Source: Sambucus nigra (Eukaryota > Streptophyta > Magnoliopsida > Dipsacales > Adoxaceae). Taken from it: a DNA stretch of 64,000 nucleotides. The translations under genes were made by a program, and so were the position numbers. Of the stretch, positions 1 through 10,951 are shown piece after piece; position 1 is the first letter of the stretch; every line of letters begins with the position of its first letter. Below the pieces are notes generated by a model that was given only the letters and a program-made list of their open reading frames with translations, made no database searches and was not told where the DNA came from. Location of the stretch: assembly GCA_949130495.1 (NCBI GenBank), contig OX422216.1, positions 104,973,967 to 105,037,966 on the forward strand. Direction: 5' to 3'.

Positions 1-2601
1 GGAGCTGCCTTTTTCTCGAAGATTGACTTGAGGTCGGGATACCATCAGTTAAGGATCAGGGAGAAGGATGTGTCGAAGATTGCCTTCTTATCGAGATATG
101 GATCCTATGAGTTTAGGGTTATGCCTTTTGGGCTAACCAATGCCCCATCCGTGTTTATGGATCTGATGACCAGCGTGTTCAGAGAGTTCCTGGATCAGTT
201 TGTCATTGTCTTTATAGATGACATTCTGATTTACTCCCAGACTGAGGAGGAGCACGCCGAACATTTGAGACAGGTTTTGTAGACACTGCGCCAGCACGAG
301 TTGTATGCAAAATATGAGAAATGTGGATTTTGGCTGAAGGAGGTTCAGTTTTTGGGGCACATTATTTCGTATAGAGGGATATCCGTAGACCCGGGGAAAG
401 TGTCGGCAGTTAGAGAGTGGGGACAACCTACGACTCCGACAGAAATACGTAGTTTCTTGGGCCTAGCAGGATAATACAGGAGGTTTATTCAGGGATTCTC
501 TAAGATAGCGGGACCATTGACTCATTTGACTCGCAAAGGAGTACCATTTATCTGGGACGATGCCTGTTAGTTGGCTTTTGACGAGCTGAAAGACAAGTTG
601 ACTTCAGCGCCGATGTTAGCACTACCCAGGCCAGGAGTGGAGTATCTTGTCTATACAGCGTCCTTATTAGGACTTGGGGGTGTACTTTAGCAGGAGGATC
701 ATGTTATAGCTTATGCTTCCCGTAAGCTTAAGCCCCATGAGAGGAACTACCCCACCCACGACTTGGAGTTAGCGGAAGTCGTGTTTGCACTTCAGATTTG
801 GAGGCACTATCTCCTGGGGGAGAAATTTCACTTATTCACGGATCACAAGTCACTACGGTACCTCTTCACATAGAAAGAGCTGAACATGCGTCAACGTCGA
901 TGGCTTGAATTTTTGAAGGATTATCAGTTCGATATCCAATACCACCCAGGAAAGGCTAACATGGTAGCCGACACGTTGAGCCGCAGGTCAGTGGACGAGA
1001 GGGACGAGGTGTGGAAGGCAAAATGGAAGGAATTGGGGCATCAGGATGCCAGCAAAATGGAAGGAATTGGGGCATCAGGATGCCATGGCCCGATCATTTA
1101 TGTATGTGATGAATGTTATGCCTCAGATTGTTACGCGGGTGGTACATGCACAGGCAGCGAATTCGTTCTGTCAAGATCGGATTAGGCAGCTTTTAGCCGG
1201 GGGAGCCGAGTCTTATTCAGTGAGTTCTGAGGGTGGTTTGTGCTTTAATGGGAGACTCGTTGTCCCAAAGGGGAAGGACCTTTGGCATGCAGTGATGATG
1301 GAGTCGCATGGGTCCCGATTTGCGATACATCCCGGTGGGGACAAAATGTACCAGGATATGAGGCGACAATATTGGTAGAGCAGGATGAAAAAGGATATCA
1401 CAGAGTTTGTATCTAAGTGTACCACTTGCTAGTTAGTGAAAGTGGACCATCATAGACCATCAGGTTTGCTTTAGCCGTTGGAGATTCCTATGTGGAAATA
1501 GGAAGGCATTTCCATGGATTTTATCACCGGGTTGCCCACTTCGCAAAGGGGGCACGATTCTATATGGGTTATTGTGGATCGGTTGATGAAAGTAGCCCAC
1601 CTTTTGCCCGTCAGGACAGACTACACAGCGGGACAGTATGCTCAGCTATTTATTACAGAGATAGTGAGACTGGTGTGCCTCTTAGCATCGTGTCAGATAG
1701 AGATAAGACGTTCGTATCTCATTTTTGGGAAAGCTTCCAAGAGGCTATGGGTACCGAGTTGCGGTTGAGTACAACATATCACCCACAGATCAATGGGCAG
1801 ACTAAACACACTAATCAGATGCTCGAGGATATGTTGCGTATGTGTATCCTTGATTTTGGGGGAGGTTGGGAGCAGTATCTCTCACTGGTGGAGTTTATTA
1901 TAACAACTCCTATCAGTTTACGATTGGCATGGACCCGTTCGAGGCATTGCATGGTTGACCTTGTCGTTCTCCAGCATGTTGGCTGGAGGTGGGAGACAAT
2001 AAGCTACTCAGGCCAGAGGTAATTCAAGATACGTCGAGCAGGATCGAGATGATTCGTGATCGCATACGGGTAGCTCAAGATAGACAGAAAAGCTACGCCG
2101 ATGCTAACAGGTCCTTCCAAGAGTTCGCAGTGGGGGACCAGGTTTTATTGAGAGCATCTCCGATGAAGGGAGTAATGAGATTCGGGAAGAAAGGGAAGTT
2201 GGCTCTGAGATATGTAGGGCCATTCCCTATTATAGAGAGGGGTCGGACCAGTGGCTTACAGACTTGGGTTACCGGAACACTTGTATCGGATCCATGATGT
2301 GTTCCACATTTTGTCACTGAGGCGATACCTTCGGGATGAGTTGGCAGACACTCACATTACGAGTGAGGAGATTGAGTTACAGCCAGACAGTTCATATGAG
2401 GAGAGACCGGTGGCCATCCTAGATTATAGTGAGAGGAGGCTGAGATCAAAGGTAGTTCCACTTGTTCGGGTGCAGTGGAAGCATCACAATGTGGAGGAGT
2501 CTACTTGGGAGCGGGAGGCGGATATGCGAGAGAAATATCTAGACTTATTCGTACCAAGTATACCTTATTTTCCGAATTTCAGGACGAAATTCCGTTATTA
2601 G
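1..2601 (+). pseudogene. Tekay-type chromovirus pol (RT, RNase H, integrase, chromodomain), 5'-truncated and decayed
   Basis: The window opens inside a Ty3/gypsy polyprotein. The reverse transcriptase carries the chromovirus active site FIDD at 211-222. RNase H follows at about 600-980, integrase at about 1280-2000 (HHCC finger, then the DDE core), and a C-terminal chromodomain at about 2390-2560. The frame is broken by about ten stops and several frameshifts. Compared with the minus-strand relative at 46876-49612, most stops are CAG to TAG (about 280, 567, 690, 870, 1430, 1470) or TGG to TAG (about 1376, 1500). The RNase H motif reads YTAS where the relative has YTDAS, so a catalytic Asp codon is missing. 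The integrase Glu is Lys (GQTKHTN against QTEHTN). A 34-bp tandem duplication lies at 1018-1085. The element cannot move by itself. The Tekay assignment rests on the chromodomain, FIDD and an LTR head TGTAATACCC. Confidence 0.9.
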
Positions 2602-2611
2602 GGGGGGAGTA
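2599..2611 (+). other. Polypurine tract of the first Tekay-type element
   Basis: A run of seven G followed by AGTA sits directly before the LTR start TGTAATACCC. This is the expected plus-strand priming site of an LTR retrotransposon. The relative at 46867-46880 has the mirror arrangement. Confidence 0.75.
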
Positions 2612-2815
2612 TGTAATACCCCATATTTTTATGATTTAAATAATTAAAGGATTAATTATTATTGTAGGATTAATTGAATTAAAATGTGAGAATTTAATTG
2701 TTGATTAATCCGGATTTAAAATAAATATTAACTAATGTGCCAGAGTTAATACTTATTGATTGAATATTACTGTGTGATATGTAATATGGAACTATACACT
2801 TCGATAAATTATCAA
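2612..2815 (+). repeat. 3' LTR fragment (first ~200 bp) of the Tekay-type element
   Basis: It begins with TGTAATACCC just after the polypurine tract and aligns by eye with the start of the complete LTR at 46866-44991 on the minus strand. Shared blocks include GGATTAATT, AATACTTATTGAT and TATGTAATATGGAA. The match fades near 2813, so only about a tenth of the roughly 1.9-kb LTR remains. Unrelated sequence follows. Confidence 0.75.
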
Positions 2816-2862
2816 GACAAGACTCCCTAGAACCAACGTTTTTGCCTTGGTCGGCTGAAGAC

Positions 2863-3175
2863 TCAACCAAAAGAGATGTCTTTAACTTCATCTTCCGTGT
2901 TGGGGGGAGAGCCAATCTCATATCTTCGGAAGAGTTTTGAGTCTTCCGTTGTGCTGACCTCCTTCAATGCAGCCGACCAACCATCCCTGAAATATTTTCT
3001 TTTTTGCGTACTCAATCTGAGTAGAGGCAGCGGTGATAGCTCTATCCCAGCCTTTATTAAAGGAATTTTCTCTAGCCTTCTTCCTTTTGGCAACAGTTAG
3101 GCCCTTTGTCATCTCATCCACTTGCTTCTGAGCCTCAGCAGCCATATCTTCAGCGTTCTACCGAACTTCTCCCAA
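2863..3175 (-). pseudogene. C-terminal fragment of a Tat-type antisense ORF (coiled-coil tail)
   Basis: Read on the minus strand, about 95 residues can be followed through one frameshift near 2995. The sequence is rich in Lys, Glu and Ala and includes KGWDRAI, IEYAKKKIFQ, DGWSAALKEV and a terminal acidic stretch ending at a stop near 2863. The style resembles the C-terminal tails of the additional antisense ORFs of Tat-type gypsy elements, such as the acidic tail ending near 62881. No other part of that gene is nearby, so this is an orphan piece. It could instead come from another plant coiled-coil protein. Confidence 0.5.
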
Positions 3176-3198
3176 GATTTCTTTTTAGTCTCCAATGC

Positions 3199-3384
3199 TG
3201 TAACACCCCACCCAATTAAATATCGGATGACCAGTCCTTTAATAAATTAAATAAAAGTATCCAGTTTGTTCATTCTTAGCATCACTGTCGAAAAACATAT
3301 ACTTTATTAATCACCAAATAATTAATTAATCTAGTGTCAAAAACTTCTAATCTTTTTATATTAACATGCAATAATTTAAATTAA
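3199..3384 (+). repeat. LTR-head-like fragment (TGTAACACCCC)
   Basis: The stretch opens TGTAACACCCCACCC and continues AT-rich. A second, similar head (TGTGACACCCCGCC) starts at 3930. The two agree at most positions over about 45 bp and flank the LINE fragment at 3385-3925. They look like starts of a gypsy LTR, but no far end is visible. Confidence 0.4.
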
Positions 3385-3925
3385 ACAATAAACCACATGT
3401 GGGTATTACTATTGCAAGCGACTCGGCTTGGAGTTGGAGGAAGGTGATGCAACTTAGATATTTGATTAGACCTCTTATCAAATGGAACATTGGAAATGGT
3501 GAGGATCTTATGGCATGATAATTGGCACCCCCTGGGCCACTGCACCCCCTTTATGGTGATAAAGCTATCTACGATGCTGCTAGCAATCACAAGGCTCTAG
3601 TTTCTAACAATATTGTGGAGAATAGGTGGAGATGGCCTGCTTCGGTTACCTGGGAGCTTCTGGAGATCAGGAATGTAGGTTTGCCCCTCATTAGGTAGGA
3701 CACTGATGACGAGGTGGTATGGATCCCCAACCAGGCTAGTTTCTCTATTGGTTCGGCCTATAATGAGATCACTCCTAGTCGCCCACCTGTTATCTGGCAA
3801 AAAATCGTGTGGAATAAGACTAACATTCCTAAATGTGATGATATGCAGGGATGCGATTCACACTAAGGATAGTCTATATAGTTGGGGGATTTTTTAGGAC
3901 AATTTGTGTTGTTGTTCTAATGGGG
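3385..3925 (+). pseudogene. LINE ORF2 C-terminal fragment (zf-RVT region)
   Basis: The plus strand encodes a degraded copy of the region between reverse transcriptase and the C-terminal zinc finger of plant L1-like LINEs. Visible pieces are YGDKAIYDAASNHKA, RWRWPASVTWELLEIRN and FSIGSAYNEITPSRPP. They match the LINE at 56414-59157, which has RLIYDAASNHKARV and SSVTWELLEIRN. Stops and frameshifts occur near 3515 and 3700. The reverse transcriptase and any poly(A) tail are missing. This is a dead fragment. Confidence 0.8.
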
Positions 3926-3929
3926 TTTA

Positions 3930-3972
3930 TGTGACACCCCGCCTACTTAAATACCGGGTGATCAATTCTTTA
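3930..3972 (+). repeat. Second LTR-head-like fragment (TGTGACACCCC)
   Basis: It resembles the start of 3199-3384 (ACACCCC, TTAAATA, CGG-TGA). It runs straight into the inverted gypsy fragment at 3972-4720. Confidence 0.4.
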
Positions 3973-4720
3973 TTGTTTTATTGTTTGAACGCCACAAGAT
4001 TAACTTGATAAGTTCAGAAAGTTTTCTTAAGAACCAAGAGGAACAAAAAGACCTCACAATAATATTAGTTTATCTCAAAAAGTGATTATAAAACTCGTAG
4101 CTATTATACTTGGAACAACCCTCCAAGAATAGGAAATGAAATAAATACAGCATTGAACAACACAATAGTCAAAGTAAATAAGTTCCCACGTTTTTTAGGC
4201 CACTTGGACTTGGAAAACAACAAAATATGACTAAATGACTAAGTTCAATATATTTAAAGATAACCAACCAAGACTAGATTCATCTCCCATTTATTAACCT
4301 TGAAAATAGATAAATGCATGCCCATTTATGGTGTGAACATGATGGTCACGTTTTTGCATGATAATTAGCTCCCTAAATTACTTTAATGACATGGATTAAG
4401 CTTTGATTATCATTTGGGCACATCTTTTCAGAATCATCCCACTTCTCTTGGATCAGCCCAATAAGTGCTTCCTTAAAATGCTTGGCTCTAAGTCTTGTAA
4501 TTGGACCACTAGAAAGTGACAAAGGGTCTTGTGCAAATTTATCTCCACTCCCATGTGTATGATCAGGCCCGCGTTCATCTTCAACATATTCAGCTCCTTG
4601 AATTGCATCAATAATATTCCCAACTAGGTTATTGACATGAACTCCTAAATATATCTCAAGGGAGTAACCTGTATCGCCCATACAATAAGCTAATAATATT
4701 CTTTTATGCCAGTAACCCAT
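3972..4720 (-). pseudogene. 3' fragment of another gypsy family: polyprotein tail plus LTR-like sequence, inverted
   Basis: On the minus strand a 115-residue open frame (4720 to 4373) includes GPDHTHGSGDKFAQDP and SGPITRLRAKHFKEAL. Patterns like GP-I-TR-x-RAK occur in many plant Ty3/gypsy polyproteins. After the stop, AT-rich LTR-like sequence runs to about 3972. The segment 4609-3972 is the reverse complement of 18716-19352, which is inserted between the RNase H and integrase regions of T1. The shared part therefore covers the end of a coding region plus adjoining noncoding sequence. Assignment to a named lineage is not possible from this piece. Confidence 0.6.
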
Positions 4721-4839
4721 TTTATATTCACTATTTTGATAGGAAGCCTTTTATCCACTAGAATTACTTTACTTATCCCTATTTATACATTTTCTAATTT
4801 CACACGTTAGAATCATTCATACTCAAGTATATTTATATA
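4721..4839. other. AT-rich spacer before the Helitron
   Basis: No gene or recognisable repeat. It ends with the host A at 4839 that precedes the Helitron 5' end. Confidence 0.4.
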
Positions 4840-5039
4840 TCTATATAATAAAGTAGGAAACTTAAGTATGTCATAAGCTTTGCCTATGATGTCATCTATA
4901 TGAATTTTCCCTACACTTCCTATTTTATCCTTGAGATTTTTGGATCCCCTTTCTTCAAAATTCAAACATAAGGGTAGAATAGTCCTCCTCCCACTTTCTC
5001 CATTACACTCATTTGTCTAAACCCCAACCATTTCTCATT

Positions 5040-5290
5040 TTACTCCCTCTCACTTTTCGCTCTCTCTTATTTCAGTCTCTCCTCTCTCCACTAGAATCCT
5101 AGGGTTTTAAAGATTTCGTCGCACTCCGTCTTCCTCTTTGCACCTCTAACTCCACCTCCTCCTCCTCTCCTCCACACTCCTTCCTACCTAGTTGTGAGTT
5201 CCTACCACGCTGCCGCCATCCACCTTACTTTCGTTTTCTTTGTGGGTTTCCACTGAATTTTCTATCGACTCTCAGCACCGCCATACATGT
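5040..5290 (+). promoter_or_regulatory. Promoter/5'-leader-like sequence inside the Helitron
   Basis: A pyrimidine-rich stretch with many CTCTCT and CTCC runs includes CTAGGGTTTT at 5098-5107. That matches the reverse complement of the plant telo-box AAACCCTA, which is common in promoters of growth and housekeeping genes. The texture resembles a plant 5' untranslated leader, so this may be a captured gene start. No downstream ORF that I recognise follows. Confidence 0.35.
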
Positions 5291-6900
5291 TAAGGTATTT
5301 TCTACAGAGATTCAGTATTAGTAGATCTGAAATTGATTTTCTTTTTCTTTTATTTTCATATCTAAACCTAAACTTACTCTTTGTTTTGTTTTCCCTCTCT
5401 TTTTGGGAATTTTCTGAATCTGGATCTTCACAAATCGTCCGCTCTTCACCATTGAAAGACTTCAAAAAACTTTTTAATTCAAGTACACATTTTATAATGG
5501 TTATTCTTACGTTAGGGGTTGTTTTTTACATTTTTTGTTTTCGGCCTTTTCATTTGCATGTCTGTACTGTGTGTTTGACCGTAGGAACCCAAAACCCTTT
5601 TTTTTACAGTTTATGCCTTTTTTATCTCCCTCTTCTATTTTGACTCCCCAGTGTAATAGTTTGCTAAGTTTAGTTTTATTTAAATAAGGGTTTCAGGTGG
5701 GTTTTTAAAAAATATTAGAAAATTTTAATCTTTGTGTGTGTTTTTATTTGAATGAGGGTTTCATGTCTGATTCATTTTTTTGTGTAGGTTCATTCAAATA
5801 ACTTGCAATTGGACCGCGATAAAATATTTACGGATGCAACTTGCTATTGTAGTTTGTACACTTTTTTTTCAAGAAAGGGTGCTAATATTCTGGGAAACAA
5901 ATCTCATTGTTGAGGTAATTTTATTTTTTATCTTTTTTTTCATTTTTCTTTTATAACAATTATGAGTTAATTATTTTTGTGATTTGACATTAACTGATCT
6001 TTTCATACTGATTTAATTTCATAATAATTATGAGTTTGTTTAGAAAAAGCTTCGTGTTCTGTTTTTATTTTATTTTGAAGATCATGGCGGGGTATTTTTT
6101 GTACAAACTTACGATGCCATGACAACGCTGATTAATATGAGTTTGAATCTAAGCACAACCCTTGATGTTCCTTATATTTTTGTTAATTTTGGGTAAAACA
6201 AAGCTCAGTTTAGCAAAACAATGCTGACTAATTTTGGCATACACAATCTGCCGATTTCCAGTAATTCTATTGCAAGACCTGTTCACTCTAGCAAAAGTTT
6301 TGAATTTTTTAGTTCATGTCTTTTCATGCGATATCAATAGTAGTCTTAGAGCAATTATTTTGATTTACACTCTTAGTAATTTATCATTTGTTAAACAACT
6401 AAATATGGGGCGAGTCCCTTTTTCCCTTAGAGGGTAGGGGCTTACACGGGTAACTGTAACCTTAATAAGTTTATGCTATCAACCATGGCAGCAACCTTCT
6501 TTTCTAATTGTATGGTTCTTCTTGAAGTTTGAAAGACAACCTGGCATGTTCATCTCTGCTTTTAATCTGTTAGACCTATAAGAAGCTACGCTTATTTTAT
6601 CAGATTCATTTTTTGTTTTTGTAAATTATTTAAAGCTTTGTAATTGAAGAAGTAGAGTTCACTGTAATACAAAATGCATATGATACATATAATTTTATTA
6701 GTAGCTTTGTAATTTAAAGCTTTGTGTAACACAGGCATTATGTTATTTAGCTTAATCACAACTCTACCTTTGGAGCTAAAGGTTCCTCTTTTCCTTTTTG
6801 AATGCAGATAAATTTTGAAAATTTAGGTGATATGAGTAAGAATGTGGTCTCATTGTTTTGTTAGACATTTTGATTACGATTATAATATGTTAGTCTATTA
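5291..6900 (+). other. Helitron body, T-rich, intron-like
   Basis: Long T-rich stretches with scattered AG|exon-like breaks resemble captured intron sequence. The open frame at 5287-5643 is low-complexity Phe/Leu and is probably chance. I recognise no protein here. Confidence 0.4.
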
Positions 6901-7149
6901 TTACAGAAGTAACAGTTTTTTCATGATGGCTTGAAAGTTTTCCTTTAAGCATCTTTCAAGGATAGCATATTCTCCAGTTATACTATTTTGCCATTTATAT
7001 TTAGAGTCCACGTATCCCAAGTCAATGAGAAAAGTTTTGCTAATGAAAGAGCTGAAATTTTTTGCCCCTCTAAAGTAAATTTCAGGTCCTTCACATTTTG
7101 CATCACCATTAGAAACAATGTTAAAATCTGCAACAATCATATGAGGCAA
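6901..7149 (-). pseudogene. LINE endonuclease fragment
   Basis: The minus strand gives 82 residues with VADFNIVSNGDAKCEGPEI, then LIDLGYVDSKYKWQNS and AILERCL. This matches the middle of the apurinic endonuclease domain of plant LINEs, where GDFN carries catalytic Asp and Asn, with the following strand pattern F-W and a DR-like segment degraded to ERCL. GDFN reads ADFN here. Only this domain slice remains, with no poly(A) or duplication found. It was either captured by the Helitron or is an old insertion into it. Confidence 0.7.
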
Positions 7150-7511
7150 TTGATCATGGAATATTTTCTCACTTTACACATCTGTAGTGGTTTTGATTGG
7201 GGTTTTAGTGGATATTGGAGGGTATAAGGAAGCCCACGTGATTAAGGTTTATTTCTTTAATTTAATTATTTGTTGATTGTGAAAGAGGATCTTTTTTTGC
7301 AGAAGCAGAGCTAATACCCAGCAGCTGCCGTCGAGCTCCTTCTCTGTCCGATTGTGAATTAGGATAGAGCACGATTCTGAGAACCATCAGCATCAACATT
7401 TTCATTTACAGATGAAGATATGTGGTACATTAGCATGTCTTAACACGGATCATACATCAAAGTAGGTAGGATGTGCAATGATTAAGAAAAAAGAAGTTTG
7501 AGACCTAATTA

Positions 7512-7568
<57 letters not shown>

Positions 7569-7996
7569 CTTCTCTCTCTCTCTCCCTATCTCTCCATGAT
7601 GATAGTGATTATTTGTTCATCCATGGTCCTTATTTTTTTAATCTCCTACAACTAGATTACAGATATATGAGTGTAGATTAGGTGTTTGATAGAATAACCA
7701 AGAGACTGTGTGGGTTATTATTAGTTTGTTCTCATTAAACAACTCGGGATTAATTAATGTAGTAATACGGGCAGATTGCAGATTAAATTGCAGATTAAAT
7801 ATGAGATCCCGAGCAGGTTATACGTGTGGTCTTTGAGATTTTGTATATTTTTCTATTGGGAGAAGCATTATTAAGTTGCAGATTAAATATGAGATCCTTA
7901 TATATCATCATGCATATTAGTTGACTTTAAGAATGTTAAATTAAACTTAATCACTCTACATATCTTTACGATTTAGAAATGTCCTTTTGTGCAGGC
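7150..7996 (+). other. Helitron body, noncoding, with a TC microsatellite
   Basis: No gene seen. Holds the (TC)n array and two copies of a short phrase (GCAGATTAAATATGAGATCC near 7790 and 7878), a small local duplication. Confidence 0.4.
7515..7583. repeat. (TC)n microsatellite
   Basis: About 25 TC units, becoming imperfect at the right end (CTCCTCTCTTCTC). Confidence 0.95.
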
Positions 7997-8044
7997 TGGA
8001 GAGCTAATAGAAAGAATTGATCTGGATGATACTTCAGTTGTAAG
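7997..8044 (+). other. Possible captured exon, unidentified
   Basis: TTTGTGCAG at 7987-7995 looks like a 3' splice site. The following sequence reads AGELIERIDLDDTS before TTGTAAG. The acidic peptide looks protein-like, but I cannot assign it. It may be another exon of the captured gene or chance. Confidence 0.25.
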
Positions 8045-8307
8045 AAAAAGCATATCCTTTTAGTGGGAGCTTCCCATTACTTGGGTCCTCCAACTTAGGT
8101 ACAATATCAGTTTTCTACCCTTTCTCCCTCTCTCTTTATCCGATCTATTTTTTTGTTTAAATTTAATGCTTTTTGGGGTTCTAAATCTCTCTATATGGTT
8201 TGGGCCTAAACTCTTTTTTTTTCTAATTTAACTATGGAGTTGCTTTTCAACCCCCTTTAAGTAAGGGGTAATATGTTGGGCTTGGACAGTGTAAGAAAGT
8301 AATGCAT

Positions 8308-8431
8308 ATGCAATGTCCCTAGTGAAGAGAATAGAGGGATACTTCATGATATATCGGCTGCAGAAGTGTATTACGAGGATAACAAGACATTTATTGATGA
8401 TGTTATGTTATCCAAACACGAGTATATCTCG
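8308..8431 (+). other. Short protein-like open stretch, unidentified
   Basis: One frame is open for about 40 codons (NVPSEENRGILHDISAAE, then VYYEDNKTFIDDV) before TAA near 8439. It is upstream of the Ku80 exon on the same strand and has balanced composition, unlike the surrounding T-rich DNA. I do not recognise it as Ku80. It could be a captured exon from another gene. Confidence 0.3.
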
Positions 8432-8592
8432 ATTTTCACTTAAAGTAACTTAGATATCCAGGAGCTGCCAAAAAATGTTAGGAAGACAGTAGTATTTGCT
8501 TGGAATCACTGTTAGATATACCTGCTTAGGTATAGCAGTAATAGTGATTTATAGCTGCACTTCTTTCTTTTCACAATATTTTGATTCTACAG

Positions 8593-8671
8593 CTGGTGTG
8601 TTTGGAGACAAGGACAGGGTAATGACGTTGTAGGGGTCTTAACCCCTAATCTTTTTGACAAAGACAATGTT
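8593..8671 (+). pseudogene. KU80: Captured Ku80 (XRCC5-type) exon, upstream of T2
   Basis: The exon is bounded by TTCTACAG (3' splice site, 8585-8592) and GTAAGT (5' splice site, 8672). Its 26 codons contain WRQGQGNDVVGVLTPN and end in DKDNV. This matches my recollection of the plant Ku80 beta-barrel region. The next exon lies 35 kb away at 43701-43907, beyond T2, and continues in phase with PDSLYFNV. Ku80 pairs with Ku70 to hold broken DNA ends in non-homologous end joining and protects telomeres. Neither exon has a stop. Earlier and later Ku80 exons are not visible, so this is a gene fragment. The Ku80 call rests on memory of the family. Confidence 0.8.
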
Positions 8672-8781
8672 GTAAGTCTTTTATAGAAAATTATAGTAAT
8701 CCATCCCCTTCTCTCCCCTTCTCTCCCCTCCCCCCACCCCACCCCACCCCCTGGATTTTTTGTGTGTGTCTTTTCCTGTTC

Positions 8782-10115
8782 TGTAGACACCCCATTCTAA
8801 CACCCCCAAACCTCTCCGTATATCCCCTAGCACCTCCCCTCATCGCTACAAACCTAAGTCATACCCTGAGTACTGACCTAAAGGCCAACGGGCACTCCCA
8901 GGCTCCATCTGACCAAAAGTCAAACTCTTCAGCCCGATCGAGACTGAATGAATATTTGAAGGGCACTGAAACCCCTTTCCAACGGTCCACCCCATGCGCG
9001 ATTCTGACTTACGGTGCGGACGAACGATCCATTTTCCCCTAAAACTCGATCAGGAGGTCACCGAACGCTCCCAAACTCTGTTTGACCAAAGTCAACTCTT
9101 CAGCTCGACCGACACTGAATGAAAGGTCACTGAAACCCCTTTCCAACCGTCCACCCCATGTGCGATTCTGACTTATAGTATGGACGAACGATCCGTTTTA
9201 CTTCGAAAGGTCATCGAGCGCTTCCAGGCCCCGCTTGACCAAAGCCAACTCTCCAAACCGAGTCAAACTCTTTGGAATGTCGAAATACATCTCCTTACCT
9301 TTCCAACAGTCCACCCCGTGCACGATTCTGACTTACCATGCTGACGAACGATCCGTTTGCGTCCGACGATCCCCCGTCCAAAGGACCGACGAATGCTTTT
9401 GAGCCATATTTAACCTAAAGTCAACTCCCAAACACGGGATCAGTCCAAAGACTTTCGAAGGTCTCTGAATTACCTTTCCAACGGCACCCTATATGCAATT
9501 CCGATCAACGGTTTGCGCTCTACGACCGATTTTCCGAAGGAACCTGAAAGAGACTGCCAAACGGCAGGTTCCAAACCCTGCCTATCGGTAGTGTGCCTAA
9601 ACAAACCTGCCGATTGGCAGGACCAGGGCTATGTCAATCGGTAATTCCCTAGGCCAGTAAAAAGGAGGGACTGACCTCATTCTAAAAAACCAAGATCTGA
9701 GATCCATCACTCTCAGCAGGCTCAGAAAACCCCTCTCGAAGTCAGCGTGATTTCCACATCCAAATCCCTTTCCAAGCTTCACCTTTCATCACCTTTTCAT
9801 CAAACTTGGTGAATTAAGTACCCTCCATCATCATCCAAGTGTAAGGGATGCCCTCTATCATCCAAGATCAAGCTCAAGATCTTCAAAAAGGTCCAACTTT
9901 CTCCACTCGCTCATTAAATTCTCCTAAATTCGCATTAATTTGTCTTGTTACTTAGTATTTTAATCCCCTCATCTCACATATTCCAATATACTTTTTATCT
10001 AGTATTATTGTACATCGCTTATTTTCATATAAATAAAACCCAAAAAATAAGAAAAAGAAGATTTGCTCATAAATTCCAAACGGGAATTCTCACAAATTTC
10101 ACACAACTAAAATAC

Positions 10116-10185
<70 letters not shown>

Positions 10186-10932
10186 GAGAAGTCCCCGATT
10201 GGGTTTATGGGATAAATCCCACCCGTTGTTTTTCATACGAACTACATGGACTTTGATGCCTCTATAGGCTACGTAGGCGTCTCGGGGTAAAACCCGAGAC
10301 TCGAGCCCTTTTCCTACTTTTTTTCTTATTTTCTTTTTTATATATTCTTTAAAACTTAACTCTCTTAACCTCTCTCTATATATATATATTTGTTCTTGAT
10401 GGCGTATTATCCCGCATGCGTTACCATTCCCTTATAATGATCGACGCTAGGATAACCGCATAAATCCTATTTTCTAATATTACGTTTAGGAACATTCCTA
10501 CGGATGACTCGCTTTATCTCTTCCATGATACGAGATGATGATTCCTATCTCCGCTACATATACACATGCACACATATCACGGGGAAATAAAGGAAAATAA
10601 TAATAACCCATGAGAGACCGTAAGGGAGGAATGGGTGCCTAACACCCTCCCATTTCATAACTTAGCCTCCGGACCCTTTTCGAATCATTTTGGTTTCGTA
10701 TGTATCAGTATGTCTTTGGATGCTATCCTTCGGGATGGCTCCCTTTTTTCTTTTGTCTGTTTTGAGTAAAATAGCCTGGCGACTCTATCTCTCTGCATTT
10801 TCACCTCATCACCGACCCCGGCCGAAGCGCTCCCAAGAGGAATGCTTTGGACTAAGATCCTCCCGAGACGAAGGGGAGACCCTCCCTCTTCTTCGCCTCT
10901 CCTGCCGCGAGTATCGGAAGTGGATGGCCTCA
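8782..10932 (+). repeat. 5' LTR of T2
   Basis: 2151 bp, from TGTAGACACC to GGCCTCA. It matches 41577-43664 over its whole length by eye. Four palindrome-like boxes (9554-9567, 9578-9591, 9607-9620, 9632-9643) precede a degraded TATA box (CAGTAAAAAGGAGGG, 9655-9669), which is CTATAAAAAGGAGGG in the 3' copy. A long CA microsatellite expanded in this copy only. Confidence 0.9.
10122..10184. repeat. (CA)n microsatellite in the T2 5' LTR
   Basis: About 30 CA units with one CAAACA break. The 3' LTR has only ACACACACACGC at the same place (42893-42904), so the expansion arose after insertion. Confidence 0.95.
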
Positions 10933-10933
10933 G

Positions 10934-10951
10934 TGGCGACTCTGCTGGGGA
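10934..10951 (+). other. Primer-binding site of T2
   Basis: TGGCGACTCTGCTGGGGA lies one base after the LTR end. The identical 18-mer follows the T1 LTR at 12419-12436. It resembles the tRNA-Arg type primer sites described for Tat/Ogre elements. The tRNA assignment is from memory. Confidence 0.8.

Noticed and set aside
5287..5643. 118-codon Phe/Leu-rich frame
   Set aside because: Low-complexity T-rich DNA. Its hydrophobicity follows from base composition.
9945..10256. 103-codon frame with a His-Thr repeat
   Set aside because: The repeat is the (CA)n microsatellite inside the T2 LTR. The rest is noncoding LTR.
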